Below, one piece after another: positions 17,678-27,920 of a stretch of DNA of 64,000 nucleotides. Origin of the DNA: CAZMCH01 sp964564735 (GTDB lineage: Bacteria > Poribacteria > DTPJ01); the NCBI GenBank assembly GCA_964564735.1, contig CAZMCH010000007.1, positions 14,529 to 78,528 of the forward strand, written 5' to 3'. Made by a program: the position numbers and the translations under genes. The notes below the pieces were generated by a model that was not told the origin of the DNA, did no database searches, and saw only the letters and a list, made by a program, of their open reading frames with translations. Position 1 is the stretch's first letter, and every line of letters starts with the position of its first letter.

Positions 17678-17729
17678 TAAATAATAATAAGAGTTTTTCC
17701 TATCTATAAATCACCATTCTGGTATAGGC

Positions 17730-19592
17730 ATGACAAAAAAAGAAAGTTTATTATCATTTTTACTTAATTACTTAATAGATGAACGATCTGTCCTTTTATG
17801 GAATGGCAGAACAGATAAAGATAATTTTAAAAGCTATATCTTTACTACTCCAGTAGAATATCTAGCTTGCTATGATAAAGATAGTCTTATTAGAGCATTA
17901 ACAAGCATAGAGCAGTTTCAAAGACAGGGTTATTATATTGCTGGATTTATTAGTTATGAAGCAGGATTATATCTTGATGATGTTTTCAACAGTGTTTGCC
18001 CAAAAACTAACAACTTTCCGCTTCTCTGGTTTGGCATATATGAAAACCCAATTATATATGACCACAAAAAAGAATATTTTTCCGATATAAATATAGAACA
18101 AATCTTTAATAGCTATGTTTCACAAAATAACCAAAATTATCAAATAAAAAACATAACTAGCAATATAGAGCATGATGACTATATTAATAAGATTCATGCT
18201 ATCAAATCTGCAATTGAAAGAGGCGAAACATACCAAGTTAATTTTACATTCAAGCACAAATTTTATTTAGAAATCAATCCAAAAAGCCTGTTTTTTGATC
18301 TTTGCCAAAAGCAATCCGCTTCTTATTCAGCATTTATTAGATTTGATCAATATGATATATTATCGCTTTCCCCTGAGCTATTCTTTATGAGAAACGAAGA
18401 TCATATTACTGTAAAACCCATGAAAGGTACTATCAAACGTGGGATCAACAAAGATGATGATGAGATCAAAATAAATGAGCTATCTAATTCTATAAAAGAT
18501 CAAGCAGAAAACGTAATGATTGTTGACCTTTTACGAAATGATATAGGCAAAATGTCAAAGATTGGCAGTGTCAATGTCAGTAAACTCTATGAGGTAGAGA
18601 AATACGAAACCCTTTTTCAGATGACATCAACAGTCGAATCTGTATTAAAGGAAAATATAAGCTGGCTCGATCTTTTCAAGAGCATATTTCCATGTGGCTC
18701 AGTTACAGGGGCGCCAAAAATAAAAACAATGCAGATTATAAATGAGTTAGAAATAGAACCAAGACATGTTTATACAGGCGGAATCGGATTTATTGCACCA
18801 GACAATACAAGTGTTTTCAATGTAGCAATTAGAACAGTCTTAGTTGATAGAAAAAACAATTATAGCGAAATGGGTATTGGTAGCGGAATAGTCTATGATT
18901 CTGATGCAGAATCAGAATTTAGGGAATGTTTGCTAAAAGCCAATTTTCTGACATCTAAATTCACTGATTTTCAATTAATTGAGACTATGCTCTGGGAAAA
19001 AGGCGACTATTTTTTGCTTGATTTACATCTAAAAAGGCTAAAAGATTCCTCAGAATACTTTATGTTTGATTTTGATATTGATCATATAATTACGATGATA
19101 ACAAACGAAAGCAAAAACTATTTCAATGAAAAAAAATATAAAACAAGATTACTCCTATTCAAAGATGGCAATATAACTATATCTTCATCAGAACTTGAAA
19201 AAATGGACGACTCAATAAAATTGGTTGCTTTTTCACCTGTTCAAACAAACTCTGAAGACAGATTTTTATATCATAAGACAACCAACAGGAAAATCTACAA
19301 TGATGAATTTCATAGGGCAAGAGATGAGGGTTATTATGACTTTCTGTTTCTCAATAACAATCATGAAATAACAGAAGGAACAATATCAAATATCTTTATA
19401 CAAAAAGATGGCAAATTCTATACTCCACCCATAAAATGCGGTCTTCTAAATGGTGTGTTTCGTCAATATCTGCTGGAAAATAAGCCAGATATAAAGGAAA
19501 AAATCCTGTATAAAAAAGACATTATTGATGCAGATAAAATTTATCTGACAAATTCAGTTAGAGGAATGATTGAGGTTTCGCTTCAAAGATGA
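17730..19592 (+). CDS. pabBC: Bifunctional aminodeoxychorismate synthase I / aminodeoxychorismate lyase
   Basis: 620 residues in one chain. Residues about 1-385 are a chorismate-binding domain: IKSAIERGETYQVNFTFKHKF, VKPMKGTIKRG (the Lys typical of PabB, where TrpE has Ala), DLLRNDIG and GSVTGAPKIKTMQIINELE. Residues about 395-620 are a class-IV aminotransferase fold (PabC), with LHLKRLKDSSEYF, FLNNNHEITEGTISNIFI and the C-terminal LTNSVRGMIEV. Together they make p-aminobenzoate from chorismate for folate in the cytoplasm. A glutaminase partner (PabA) is not in the window. The fused form is known in many bacteria. SD is weak, but a near-consensus promoter precedes it. Confidence 0.93.
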   Translation: MTKKESLLSFLLNYLIDERSVLLWNGRTDKDNFKSYIFTTPVEYLACYDKDSLIRALTSIEQFQRQGYYIAGFISYEAGLYLDDVFNSVCPKTNNFPLLWFGIYENPIIYDHKKEYFSDINIEQIFNSYVSQNNQNYQIKNITSNIEHDDYINKIHAIKSAIERGETYQVNFTFKHKFYLEINPKSLFFDLCQKQSASYSAFIRFDQYDILSLSPELFFMRNEDHITVKPMKGTIKRGINKDDDEIKINELSNSIKDQAENVMIVDLLRNDIGKMSKIGSVNVSKLYEVEKYETLFQMTSTVESVLKENISWLDLFKSIFPCGSVTGAPKIKTMQIINELEIEPRHVYTGGIGFIAPDNTSVFNVAIRTVLVDRKNNYSEMGIGSGIVYDSDAESEFRECLLKANFLTSKFTDFQLIETMLWEKGDYFLLDLHLKRLKDSSEYFMFDFDIDHIITMITNESKNYFNEKKYKTRLLLFKDGNITISSSELEKMDDSIKLVAFSPVQTNSEDRFLYHKTTNRKIYNDEFHRARDEGYYDFLFLNNNHEITEGTISNIFIQKDGKFYTPPIKCGLLNGVFRQYLLENKPDIKEKILYKKDIIDADKIYLTNSVRGMIEVSLQR

Positions 19593-19599
19593 GTAAAAA

Positions 19600-19665
19600 A
19601 AGATTTTTCACTTTGCTCAAAATGACAGCAAAGTGTCACCCTGAAAGAAGTGAAGAGTCTTCTTG
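19600..19665 (+). repeat. Dispersed palindromic repeat, family B, copy 1
   Basis: About 66 bp after the pabBC stop. Core pieces are GCTCAAAATGACA, then GTCACCCTGA, then AGTGAAGAGTCTTCTT. Related copies lie at 52287-52352 and, inverted, 54863-54932. Each copy lies outside genes next to accessory or decayed sequence. The unit contains self-complementary stretches (AAGATTTTTCACTT against AAGTGAAGAGTCTT) and could fold as a hairpin. Confidence 0.7.
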
Positions 19666-19802
19666 GATTAATACAAAAAATATATACAATAAAAAACCTG
19701 CCGAAATTACCCTCCAAAAATCAAGGCATTTTGTATTGATTTAAAATTAACATGATGTTATAATTTCTGTTTATAAATACTTAACATTTAAGGATAATAA
19801 AA

Positions 19803-20855
19803 GTGTATATTGAGATTGATGGTTCTGCTGGTGAAGGCGGAGGACAGATTTTACGAACAAGCCTAACGATGTCGTCATTACTTGGCAAGCCCGTTAAGAT
19901 CATAAACATTAGGGCAAAAAGACATCAACCGGGCTTACAGGCTCAGCATCTAACCTGTGTCCATGCTCTTGCAAATATTACAAATGCTGAAGTTACAGGG
20001 GCATCAATTGGTTCTCAGGTGTTGACATTTAATCCAAAATCTCTTAATGCAGGCAATTACATATTTGATGTATCAGAGGTAAAATCAAGTGCTGGTTCAG
20101 TTTCGCTAATATTTCAATCGATATTATTGCCTTTAGCCTTTGCTGATGGAAAGTCTAATGTAACAATATTTGGCGGAACTCACGTTGCATGGAGTCCTCC
20201 CGTTCAATATCTTCAAATGGTTTATCTTCCAATTGCAGAAAGAATGGGTATCAAAGCAAATATTTATTTAAACAAATGGGGCTGGTATCCAAGAGGCAAA
20301 GGAGAAATTATAGCAGATATACAACAATCTAAATTAAACGGGATCAATCTATTAGAAAAAGGCATAAACAAGGAAATAAGGGTTATTTCTGCGTCATCAA
20401 ATTTGCCTATGTCAATTGCCCAAAGACAACAAAATCAGGCATTAGAAATACTGAAATCCTATGGAATAGAAGCCAAAACGGAGTTGGTAGATGCTTCCTC
20501 AATAGGTCAAGGGACAATAGTATTCATATTAGCTGAATTTGAAAATAGTTATGCAGGATTTTCTGCTCTCGGTGAAAAAGGCAAAAAGGCAGAACAAGTT
20601 GCTTATGAAGCAAGTGAAGATTTATTAGAATTTATGAAAGCTAATATGTGCATTGAGTCTTATTTGGCAGATCAACTTATACCATTGATGGCACTGGCAG
20701 ACGGTAATTCCTGTTTTACAACCTCAAGAATTACACTTCATCTATTGACTAATATTCAAGTTGTTGAAAGGTTTCTTCCATTAAAATTTCAGGTTTTTGG
20801 CGAAGAAAATCAACCAGGGAAGGTATTTGTCAATGGCATTGGATTTAACAGATAA
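19803..20855 (+). CDS. rtcA: RNA 3'-terminal phosphate cyclase
   Basis: 350 residues, usual length about 340. The GTG start at 19803 has AAGGA upstream. N-terminal IDGSAGEGGGQILRTSLTMS is the signature; RAKRHQPGLQAQHL, FGGTHVAWSPP and LHLLTNIQVVERFL follow. The His in the last motif fits the position of the family's adenylated histidine. The enzyme makes 2',3'-cyclic phosphate ends on RNA using ATP. RtcB ligase, its common partner, is not in the window, and no RtcR-type regulator is seen. Confidence 0.93.
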   Translation: MYIEIDGSAGEGGGQILRTSLTMSSLLGKPVKIINIRAKRHQPGLQAQHLTCVHALANITNAEVTGASIGSQVLTFNPKSLNAGNYIFDVSEVKSSAGSVSLIFQSILLPLAFADGKSNVTIFGGTHVAWSPPVQYLQMVYLPIAERMGIKANIYLNKWGWYPRGKGEIIADIQQSKLNGINLLEKGINKEIRVISASSNLPMSIAQRQQNQALEILKSYGIEAKTELVDASSIGQGTIVFILAEFENSYAGFSALGEKGKKAEQVAYEASEDLLEFMKANMCIESYLADQLIPLMALADGNSCFTTSRITLHLLTNIQVVERFLPLKFQVFGEENQPGKVFVNGIGFNR

Positions 20856-20915
20856 ATAGCTGTCATATAACATTATTTAATATAACTGAAATTCCCGAAT
20901 TATTGGAGGACTTCA

Positions 20916-22163
20916 ATGATAAGTTCCGAAATTGCATTGAATTTAAATTTTAAGGATAACGGGTCCAAGATTATTCTTTTCGTTATTGACGGACTCGGCG
21001 GATTACCATTGCCCAAAACTGGTATGACGGAACTTGAGACTGCAAAAATGACAAACCTTGATAAATTAATATCAAAGGCGGTTACGGGAATGAGTATGCC
21101 TATTGCTCCGGGTGTTTCTCCGGGAAGCGGTGTTGCGCATCTTGCCCTTTTTGGATATGACCCTTTTATTTATGATGTTGGTAGAGGGGCTATTGCAGCT
21201 TATGGGGTTGGATTGGATATGGAAGAGCATGATTTAGCTGTCCGAGTTAATTTTGCTGGATTCAACTCTACTGGTGCAGTTGTTGATCGTCGAGCTGGAC
21301 GACTTGAAACAGAGAAAAATAGAGAATTATGCAAATTACTCCGTAAGATAAAAATTGATGACATTGATATTACAATTGAAACTGTCCTTGATTATCGTTC
21401 AGTTGTCATTTTTAGAGGCGAAGGCTTACATTCTGATCTTTCTGATTCTGATCCGCAGGCTGCTGGTGAGGGCGTTTTTCCAAATCAGGTTATTGCACTC
21501 AAACCAAGAGCAAAATATGCAGCAAGCGTTGCGAATAAATTTATTAAAGAGGCAAATGAGCTTCTTACAGGCAAAGATGCAAGGTCGATTGCAGAAATGC
21601 CAAATGGACAGCATTTAGGAATACTTACAAGGGGATATTCCGAAAGACCTAATTTGCCTTTAATGCCTCATCTATATAAAATGGAAAATATGGGAGCTAT
21701 TGCTGCGTATCCTGATTATCGCGGTATTGCGAGGATAGTTGGAATGGACGTAATTTACGATGGAAACAGCCTTGAGGGCGAATTTGATCAACTTGAGGAA
21801 ACATTCCATAACTACGATTTTATTTTTTTCCATGTCAAAGGTGCTGATAGTGCAGGAGAAGACGGAAATTTCAATGAAAAGGTTCGTGTTCTTGAGGAAA
21901 TTGATAAATATATACCAAGATTAGAATATCTTTCTCCCGATGTTCTTGTAATAACAGGTGATCACTCAACACCGTCGACATATAAAGGTCATAGTTGGCA
22001 TCCTGTTCCTTTTGCTTTGATTGGCAAATGGTGTCGCCCTGATGGAATCAAGAGTTTTTCTGAGAGTGAATGTAGAAGAGGTTCACTTGGTTTATTTCAT
22101 GCGACTGAAATTATGCTTTATGCTTTGGGTTCAGCAGGTCGAATCGATAAATTCAGAGCGTAA
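20916..22163 (+). CDS. apgM: Cofactor-independent phosphoglycerate mutase, archaeal type
   Basis: 415 residues, alkaline-phosphatase superfamily. ILFVIDGLGGLPLP supplies the first metal-binding Asp, PGVSPGSGVAHLALFGYDP the nucleophile region, and FFHVKGADSAGEDGN with VITGDHSTPSTYKGHSWHPVP the remaining His/Asp metal ligands. This matches the archaeal-type iPGM rather than the bacterial GpmI, and converts 3- to 2-phosphoglycerate in glycolysis and gluconeogenesis. SD GGAGG precedes ATG 20916. Archaeal-type enzymes occur in scattered bacterial lineages. Confidence 0.92.
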   Translation: MISSEIALNLNFKDNGSKIILFVIDGLGGLPLPKTGMTELETAKMTNLDKLISKAVTGMSMPIAPGVSPGSGVAHLALFGYDPFIYDVGRGAIAAYGVGLDMEEHDLAVRVNFAGFNSTGAVVDRRAGRLETEKNRELCKLLRKIKIDDIDITIETVLDYRSVVIFRGEGLHSDLSDSDPQAAGEGVFPNQVIALKPRAKYAASVANKFIKEANELLTGKDARSIAEMPNGQHLGILTRGYSERPNLPLMPHLYKMENMGAIAAYPDYRGIARIVGMDVIYDGNSLEGEFDQLEETFHNYDFIFFHVKGADSAGEDGNFNEKVRVLEEIDKYIPRLEYLSPDVLVITGDHSTPSTYKGHSWHPVPFALIGKWCRPDGIKSFSESECRRGSLGLFHATEIMLYALGSAGRIDKFRA

Positions 22164-22188
22164 GTTTTATATAAAAGGAGTCTTATAA

Positions 22189-23124
22189 ATGCTTGGTCAA
22201 TTAAAGGTTTTTTCGGGCAGTTCAAACATCCCACTTGCACAAAATATATGCGACAAATTGGGGATACCCTTGGGCGAAGTAGAGATTACAAAATTTTCTA
22301 ATGAGAATATATTTGTTCAAATAAAAGAATGTGTCCGAGAAGCCGATGTATTTGTTATTCAATCAACTTACCCTAATCCAAGTGATAGTATAATGGAGTT
22401 AATGCTATTATGTGATGCACTGCGTAATGCTTCTGCACATCGTATTACAGCAGTTATTCCACATTATTCCTATGCAAGATCAGACAAAAAAGACAAACCT
22501 AGAATATCTATAGCAGCTAGATTGATAGCAGACGTTCTTGTTACTGCTGGAGCAAACAGATTCTTGACAATGGCTTTACATTCCGAGCAAGTTAGAGGCT
22601 TTTTCAGTGTTCCAACAGATCATCTTCAGGCAACACCTGTAATATGTGAATATCTGCTTAAAAGCGATCTATCAAATTCAGTATCGGTATTTGATCTTGG
22701 GCAAGACAAAAGGGCAGGAAAAATATCAGAAAAGCTTAATATTCCGATTGCAGTATTTGACAAACGAAGAATCAGCGATACAGAAGTTCAAATAAGGACA
22801 ATGATTGGTGATATTGAGGGAAAAAACGTTATATTCTTTGATGATGAAATAAGTAGAGGAACTTCCTTAGTCGCTATCATTGATGAGCTAAAAAAACGCG
22901 GTGCAATGGATATATGTGCGGTCAGCACTCATGGGCTTTTCAATGGTCCTGCAATAGAATATATAGAAAAATCTATCGTAAAAGAAGTTATTACAACAAA
23001 TACCGTTTATGTCTCCAAAGATAAACTCATAGATAAAATAACCGTTCTTTCAGTAGCACCTATATTCGCAGAAGCAATAAAAAGGATACATGAAGGCATA
23101 TCTATAAGCAGTATGTTTATATAA
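22189..23124 (+). CDS. prs: Ribose-phosphate pyrophosphokinase
   Basis: 311 residues, normal length. KVFSGSSNIPLAQNICDKLG opens the protein, and HYSYARSDKKDKPRISIAARLIAD is the ATP-binding loop. LHSEQVRGFFSVPTDHL and FFDDEISRGTSLVAI (the PRPP loop, diverged from the usual DDxxxTGG) follow. It makes PRPP from ribose-5-phosphate and ATP in the cytoplasm. SD AAGGAG lies 8 bases before ATG 22189. The divergent PRPP loop suggests a non-class-I form, so allosteric control may differ. Confidence 0.9.
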   Translation: MLGQLKVFSGSSNIPLAQNICDKLGIPLGEVEITKFSNENIFVQIKECVREADVFVIQSTYPNPSDSIMELMLLCDALRNASAHRITAVIPHYSYARSDKKDKPRISIAARLIADVLVTAGANRFLTMALHSEQVRGFFSVPTDHLQATPVICEYLLKSDLSNSVSVFDLGQDKRAGKISEKLNIPIAVFDKRRISDTEVQIRTMIGDIEGKNVIFFDDEISRGTSLVAIIDELKKRGAMDICAVSTHGLFNGPAIEYIEKSIVKEVITTNTVYVSKDKLIDKITVLSVAPIFAEAIKRIHEGISISSMFI

Positions 23125-23207
23125 AAACTAGCTTTTATTTTTAAAGAATTACTGAAACCAATCAATATAATTTATTCAATATAACACTTGATATATAAGG
23201 AGTTATT

Positions 23208-23975
23208 ATGGAAAAAATAATCCTTGTTGTTATAATTATCCTTATCCTGCCCGGCTTTATACTTGCTTATGATGACCCGAATGGAATGAATCTTAACGCC
23301 CCAACAAACCTTAAAATAAAACAAACGGAGTTTAGAATAGAGCATCGATTTTATGGAAAATTAAACGAAGAACCTTTTGATACCTTTTTCGGAATGTTTA
23401 GCGGAGCAAATGCTAATCTAGGTTTGAGATATTCCGCCTTGCCAAATCTGGAAATAAAGGCTTCTTATGAAAGGGATAATCAAGAAGCAATCATTGGCGC
23501 AAGCTACGCATATTTTTATCCTAATATGATGTTTAGGAGCCAATTGGATGCACAGTTTTTTAGCTATAAAGAATTTAATCTTGATATACTTGAAAAAGAA
23601 AGAAAAAGCAATGCCTTTATTTTGCTATCTCTTCAAACAGATCCGATAATAAAGAGAATAATGCCAATCGTCAATGTTGGCTATGATTCAGAGAATAAAG
23701 AGATCGGCGCGGGGGTTGGTCTTTATGTAATATTACTGGAAAGGCTTGGAGCTGTCCGCAAAATTTCCTTAATCGGTGAATTTTTCCCGACAAAGCTTGA
23801 TGGAAATAACAACTGTTACGATTTCGGCATCAGGATTGAGACTTATGGACATAACTTTGACTTCATCTTTGGCAATAGCTCTAATATCGGGATAAGACGA
23901 TTAGTGCTGGGTGTTGACAAAAACAGACCCAAAGGGTTATATTTCGGATTTAACATTAAGAGATTGATTGGATAG
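23208..23975 (+). CDS. Exported beta-rich protein, possible outer-membrane barrel
   Basis: 255 residues with a signal peptide (MEKIILVVIIILILPGFILA, about residues 1-20). The rest alternates polar and hydrophobic residues in strands (FRIEHRFYGKL, NLGLRYSALPNLEIKASYERD, IGASYAYFYPNMMFRSQLDAQF) and ends GLYFGFNIKRLIG. This is consistent with a beta-barrel or barrel-like exported protein. I do not recognise the family, and the end lacks the classical aromatic terminal residue. SD AAGGAG precedes it, and aroA begins five bases after its stop, an odd pairing. It lacks the WG tail. Confidence 0.65.
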   Translation: MEKIILVVIIILILPGFILAYDDPNGMNLNAPTNLKIKQTEFRIEHRFYGKLNEEPFDTFFGMFSGANANLGLRYSALPNLEIKASYERDNQEAIIGASYAYFYPNMMFRSQLDAQFFSYKEFNLDILEKERKSNAFILLSLQTDPIIKRIMPIVNVGYDSENKEIGAGVGLYVILLERLGAVRKISLIGEFFPTKLDGNNNCYDFGIRIETYGHNFDFIFGNSSNIGIRRLVLGVDKNRPKGLYFGFNIKRLIG

Positions 23976-23980
23976 ATATT

Positions 23981-25261
23981 ATGTCAAAAATAACAATACT
24001 ACCCAAAACCAACCTAAAAGGCGAAATTCATCCACCCGGCGACAAATCCATATCGCACCGATCGGTTATGATAGGCTCAATCGCCGAAAGGACAACAGAG
24101 GTAACAAACTTCTTGAATGGTGACGACTGTATCGCCACCATAAAAGCATTTGAAAAGATGGGCGTTACTATTGAAGGCAAAGGCACAAGCAAAGTTATTA
24201 TCCATGGAGTCGGGCTTGATGGACTAAAAGAGCCTGATGACATTCTGGACATGGGCAATTCTGGAACGTCAACACGCCTTATTGCTGGCATTCTTGCTGG
24301 ACAGCCTTTCTATTCAGTTATGACGGGAGATAATTCGCTCAGACGCAGACCTATGAAGCGAGTTGCTGAACCGCTTAGACAGATGGGCGCACAAATATAT
24401 GGTCGCAAAGGTGATTTAGCCCCTCTTTCAATCATCGGAGGCAATCTCAAAGCGATAGATTATCAGACTCCTGTTGCAAGCGCACAGATAAAATCTTGCA
24501 TACTCCTTGCAGGGCTTTATGCTGACGGTGAAACATCAGTTACAGAAGTTGCGGAATCAAGAGATCATACAGAACGCATGTTACGTTCATTTGGTGCTGA
24601 AATTTCATCATTGAGTTTGAAACATAGCGTTAAAGGACGACCCAAGTTAGTCGGTCATAAAATAAACGTTCCGGGTGATATTTCTTCTTCCGCATATTTT
24701 ATTGTTGCAGGACTGATTTGTCCAAATTCCGAGATCATAATCAGAAATGTTGGCGTGAATCCGACTCGCACAGGCATAATTGATGCCCTAAAACAGATGG
24801 GCGGATATATTGAGATACAAAATCTAAGAGAGGAATCAGATGAGCCTACCGCAGACCTTTATATAAAATCATCGCAATTAAAAGGCGCAAGTTTTTCTGG
24901 TGATATAATCGTCAGAATGATTGACGAAATACCAATATTAGTCCTTGCAGGAACACAAGCCAAAGGTGAAACTATAATTAAAGATGCTCAGGAATTGCGT
25001 GTTAAGGAAAGTGATCGCATAACAAATGCAGTAACAGAATTTCGTAAGATCGGTGCTGAACTAGATGAACTTGATGACGGTATGATTATTTCTGGTGATA
25101 GTAAACTAAAAGGCGGAATTTGTGAAAGTCATGGCGATCACAGAATGGCTATGTCTCTTGCAATCGCTGGATTAGTTTCTGATACAGGAGTTACCATAAA
25201 TGATATAGATTGTGTAAATACCTCGTTCCCTGAGTTTTGGAAGCTAGTTTCATCAATTTAA
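23981..25261 (+). CDS. aroA: 3-phosphoshikimate 1-carboxyvinyltransferase (EPSP synthase)
   Basis: 426 residues. GDKSISHRSVMIGSIAE, the LDMGNSGTSTRLIAGIL loop, MTGDNSLRRRPMKRV, RESDRI (as VKESDRI) and SHGDHRMAMSLAIAG are present in order, with the catalytic Lys and Arg residues intact. It joins shikimate-3-phosphate and PEP in the cytoplasm, one step before chorismate, the substrate of the PabBC fusion at 17.7 kb. It appears co-transcribed with the exported protein just upstream. Confidence 0.95.
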   Translation: MSKITILPKTNLKGEIHPPGDKSISHRSVMIGSIAERTTEVTNFLNGDDCIATIKAFEKMGVTIEGKGTSKVIIHGVGLDGLKEPDDILDMGNSGTSTRLIAGILAGQPFYSVMTGDNSLRRRPMKRVAEPLRQMGAQIYGRKGDLAPLSIIGGNLKAIDYQTPVASAQIKSCILLAGLYADGETSVTEVAESRDHTERMLRSFGAEISSLSLKHSVKGRPKLVGHKINVPGDISSSAYFIVAGLICPNSEIIIRNVGVNPTRTGIIDALKQMGGYIEIQNLREESDEPTADLYIKSSQLKGASFSGDIIVRMIDEIPILVLAGTQAKGETIIKDAQELRVKESDRITNAVTEFRKIGAELDELDDGMIISGDSKLKGGICESHGDHRMAMSLAIAGLVSDTGVTINDIDCVNTSFPEFWKLVSSI

Positions 25262-25329
25262 TAAAAAACTTCATTATTTAAAAACCTTCCATTTTTTACT
25301 TTATCTTTCATAATATATAAGGATATTAT

Positions 25330-26646
25330 ATGCCAAAGACATTTCACATAATAACTTATGGATGCCAAATGAATAAATGCGATTCAGAGGTGCTTACAAG
25401 CATCCTAGAAGAACATGGATATTCACATATTAATAGCTTTCAGGACGCTGATATTCTGCTTTTGAATACTTGCTCTGTCCGAGATACTGCAGAAAGAAAG
25501 GTATTAGGCAGATTAGAGAGATTAAAGCAAGTCAAAGAGAAACGACCTGAAATGATATTGGGTGTATGTGGTTGTATGGCTCAAAGCTGGGAAAGCGATC
25601 TCTTAAAAAGATTCCCTTATATTGATATTATACTCGGAACAAGCAGATTAACTGAGTTACCAAATTTAATTAGTCAGCGACTACAATCACAATGCACTGC
25701 TATTGATGTTTTGGAGACACCAAACCAAGAAGATCCAATCCCCAATAGCCGTGAAAGCTCTGTTTCTGCTTGGGTAACGATTATGCACGGCTGCAATAAC
25801 TTCTGCAGTTATTGTATTGTCCCTTATGTAAGAGGCAGAGAACGAAGCCGAAGCAGTCAGAGTATACTCAACGAGATTAAAACACTTGGGGAATCAGGAT
25901 ATAAAGAAGTTACATTACTAGGGCAAAATGTCAATTCTTATGGACTTGATTCTAATGAGATCGATTTTGCTGATCTACTTGCACTTATAGATAAAAATTC
26001 ATCAGGCATCGAACGGATAAGATTCACAACATCACATCCAAAGGATGTTCCACAAAAGCTAATAGATGCCTTCAAAGAACTGCCAAAAGTCTGCAAGCAT
26101 TTTCACTTGCCTGCACAAGCTGGATCAAATAATATTCTTGAAAAAATGAATCGTGGCTATACAAGAGAACATTACTTTGATCTTATCAATCGTCTTAGAG
26201 ATAAAGTTCCAGATATATCGATAACTACTGATTTGATAGTTGGCTTCCCCGGAGAAACCGAAGAAGATTTTCAAGGGACGCTTGATCTTGTTCAGCGTGT
26301 TGAATTTGATGTTGCATTTTGTTTTAGATATTCGCCAAGAAGAAATACACCTGCATCAACTATGCCCGATCAATTGCCTGAGGACGTAAAGATGAGGCGT
26401 TTATATGAATTGCTGAAGATACAAGATGAGATCAGCATCCGAAAAAATAGAGCCATGATTGATACAATTCAAAAAATACTGGTTGAGGGAGTTAATCCAA
26501 AAAATGATTCCCAACTTTCTGGTCGCACAAGTTGTAATAGAATAGTGTTTTTTGATGGCGATTCTAGCTTGATCGGGAAATTAATAAATGTTAAAATCAT
26601 TGACGCAGGTAATTGGTCATTACGCGGTGAGTTTGTGTCAGATTAG
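25330..26646 (+). CDS. miaB: tRNA-2-methylthio-N6-dimethylallyladenosine synthase
   Basis: 438 residues. The N-terminal UPF0004 domain has the three cluster cysteines (YGCQMNKCDSE, NTCSVRDTAE, VCGCMAQ). The radical-SAM motif is HGCNNFCSYCIVPYVRGRERSR, with the x3-x2 cysteine spacing. GQNVNSYG and LPAQAGSNNILEKMNRGYTRE are MiaB signatures, and a TRAM domain occupies the last 65 residues. It adds a methylthio group to i6A37 of tRNA using two Fe-S clusters. SD AAGGA precedes ATG 25330. Confidence 0.95.
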   Translation: MPKTFHIITYGCQMNKCDSEVLTSILEEHGYSHINSFQDADILLLNTCSVRDTAERKVLGRLERLKQVKEKRPEMILGVCGCMAQSWESDLLKRFPYIDIILGTSRLTELPNLISQRLQSQCTAIDVLETPNQEDPIPNSRESSVSAWVTIMHGCNNFCSYCIVPYVRGRERSRSSQSILNEIKTLGESGYKEVTLLGQNVNSYGLDSNEIDFADLLALIDKNSSGIERIRFTTSHPKDVPQKLIDAFKELPKVCKHFHLPAQAGSNNILEKMNRGYTREHYFDLINRLRDKVPDISITTDLIVGFPGETEEDFQGTLDLVQRVEFDVAFCFRYSPRRNTPASTMPDQLPEDVKMRRLYELLKIQDEISIRKNRAMIDTIQKILVEGVNPKNDSQLSGRTSCNRIVFFDGDSSLIGKLINVKIIDAGNWSLRGEFVSD

Positions 26647-26662
26647 CTTTGGGAGACAAAAA

Positions 26663-27910
26663 ATGGATAGTGCCAAGAGATTGTCATCTTTTTTAATGCT
26701 TTTTATAATCTTCTGTTTGAACGTTCTCTCTGTGAATGCTGATGTTGATAAGCCATCAAAGGCAGAAGAAGAGCTATATCAGAAGTGCAAATCCACATAT
26801 ACAGAAAAGAATTACACTGAGGCTGGAAAGAATATAAAAGAATTTATTTCATCTTATCCAAAAAGCACTTATACTCCTGAGATATTATTTATGCAGGCAT
26901 TCATTCATGAGGATATAAATATTGCAATAGGCATGTATAAGGATATTATAAACAAATATCCTAATAGCACATGGTCAGCTAAATCACATTTTCAGTTGGG
27001 TCAATGCTATTATCTTCAGGGTAAATATAATGACGCAGGAGAAAATTACAGGGCGATAGTCGTTAGATACATGGATGATCCATTATATTGGCAGGCACGC
27101 TACTGGCAAAATAAAAGCCTTATGGCAAAAGGAGATTATGAAGGGGCTATATATTCATTAAACACCATGCTAGGAAATAAAAATAATGATTTTGGTGATG
27201 ACGCAGTTTTAATATCTTTGAGTGAGTGTTATATAGCAAAGAAAGATTATGCCAAAGCGGAAGAAATGTTGCGAACATTGATAAAAGATTTTCCAGAAAG
27301 TAAATGGCTACCTTCTGCAAATTTTTCGCTTGCAAACTGTCTTCATTATTCGGGAAAAACAGCCGAAGCAAAGGAATTTTATCAAAAAATCATTCAGAAT
27401 TATCCAAAATCCATAGAGGCAAAAAAAGCTAGAGAAAGTCTTGATTTTCCTAAAATAATTAAACCTGATGAAGCAAAAATGGAGAGAAAAGAAACTTCTC
27501 CACAACTTGAATCACCTTTCCTAAAAGCGACATTTGACGATAAAAAAACAGTCCAATCGATACCACAAAAGAAAGATGAACAAAAACCTCCATTCACAGT
27601 TGAATGGAAAAAAGACGAGGAAAATAAGCCAATTGAGAGCAAAAAAGAAGAAATAAAGCCATCAATAAAAACACCGTATTTTAGTGTGCAAGTTGGGGCG
27701 TTTTCGGTAAAATCAAGTGCGGATAATCTGGCAGATCAGCTAAAAAAGAAGGGCTATTCTGTTGAAATCGCTACATCATCTTCCAATGGAAAGACTATGT
27801 ATAAAGTCAGAGTTGGTAACTGCAAAACAGAATCAGAAGCGAGGGAGATGTCGCAAAAAATCCGAAAAGAAGCTAACATTAATAGCACCATAATTGTTCC
27901 GATAAATTAA
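26663..27910 (+). CDS. Exported TPR protein with C-terminal SPOR domain
   Basis: Start set at ATG 26663 (MDSAKRLSSFLMLFI) because GGGAGA lies 6 bases upstream; the longer frame from 26588 overlaps miaB. That gives 415 residues. Signal peptide about 1-28, then at least five TPR-like units (YLQGKYNDAGENYRAIVVRY, AKEFYQKIIQNYPKSIEAK), a charged Lys/Glu linker, and a SPOR domain (YFSVQVGAFSVKSSADNLADQL through VRVGNCKTESEAREM). SPOR domains bind denuded septal peptidoglycan, so a periplasmic envelope or division role is likely. It starts 16 bases after miaB. Confidence 0.85.
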   Translation: MDSAKRLSSFLMLFIIFCLNVLSVNADVDKPSKAEEELYQKCKSTYTEKNYTEAGKNIKEFISSYPKSTYTPEILFMQAFIHEDINIAIGMYKDIINKYPNSTWSAKSHFQLGQCYYLQGKYNDAGENYRAIVVRYMDDPLYWQARYWQNKSLMAKGDYEGAIYSLNTMLGNKNNDFGDDAVLISLSECYIAKKDYAKAEEMLRTLIKDFPESKWLPSANFSLANCLHYSGKTAEAKEFYQKIIQNYPKSIEAKKARESLDFPKIIKPDEAKMERKETSPQLESPFLKATFDDKKTVQSIPQKKDEQKPPFTVEWKKDEENKPIESKKEEIKPSIKTPYFSVQVGAFSVKSSADNLADQLKKKGYSVEIATSSSNGKTMYKVRVGNCKTESEAREMSQKIRKEANINSTIIVPIN

Positions 27911-27920
27911 TCTAAGGTTC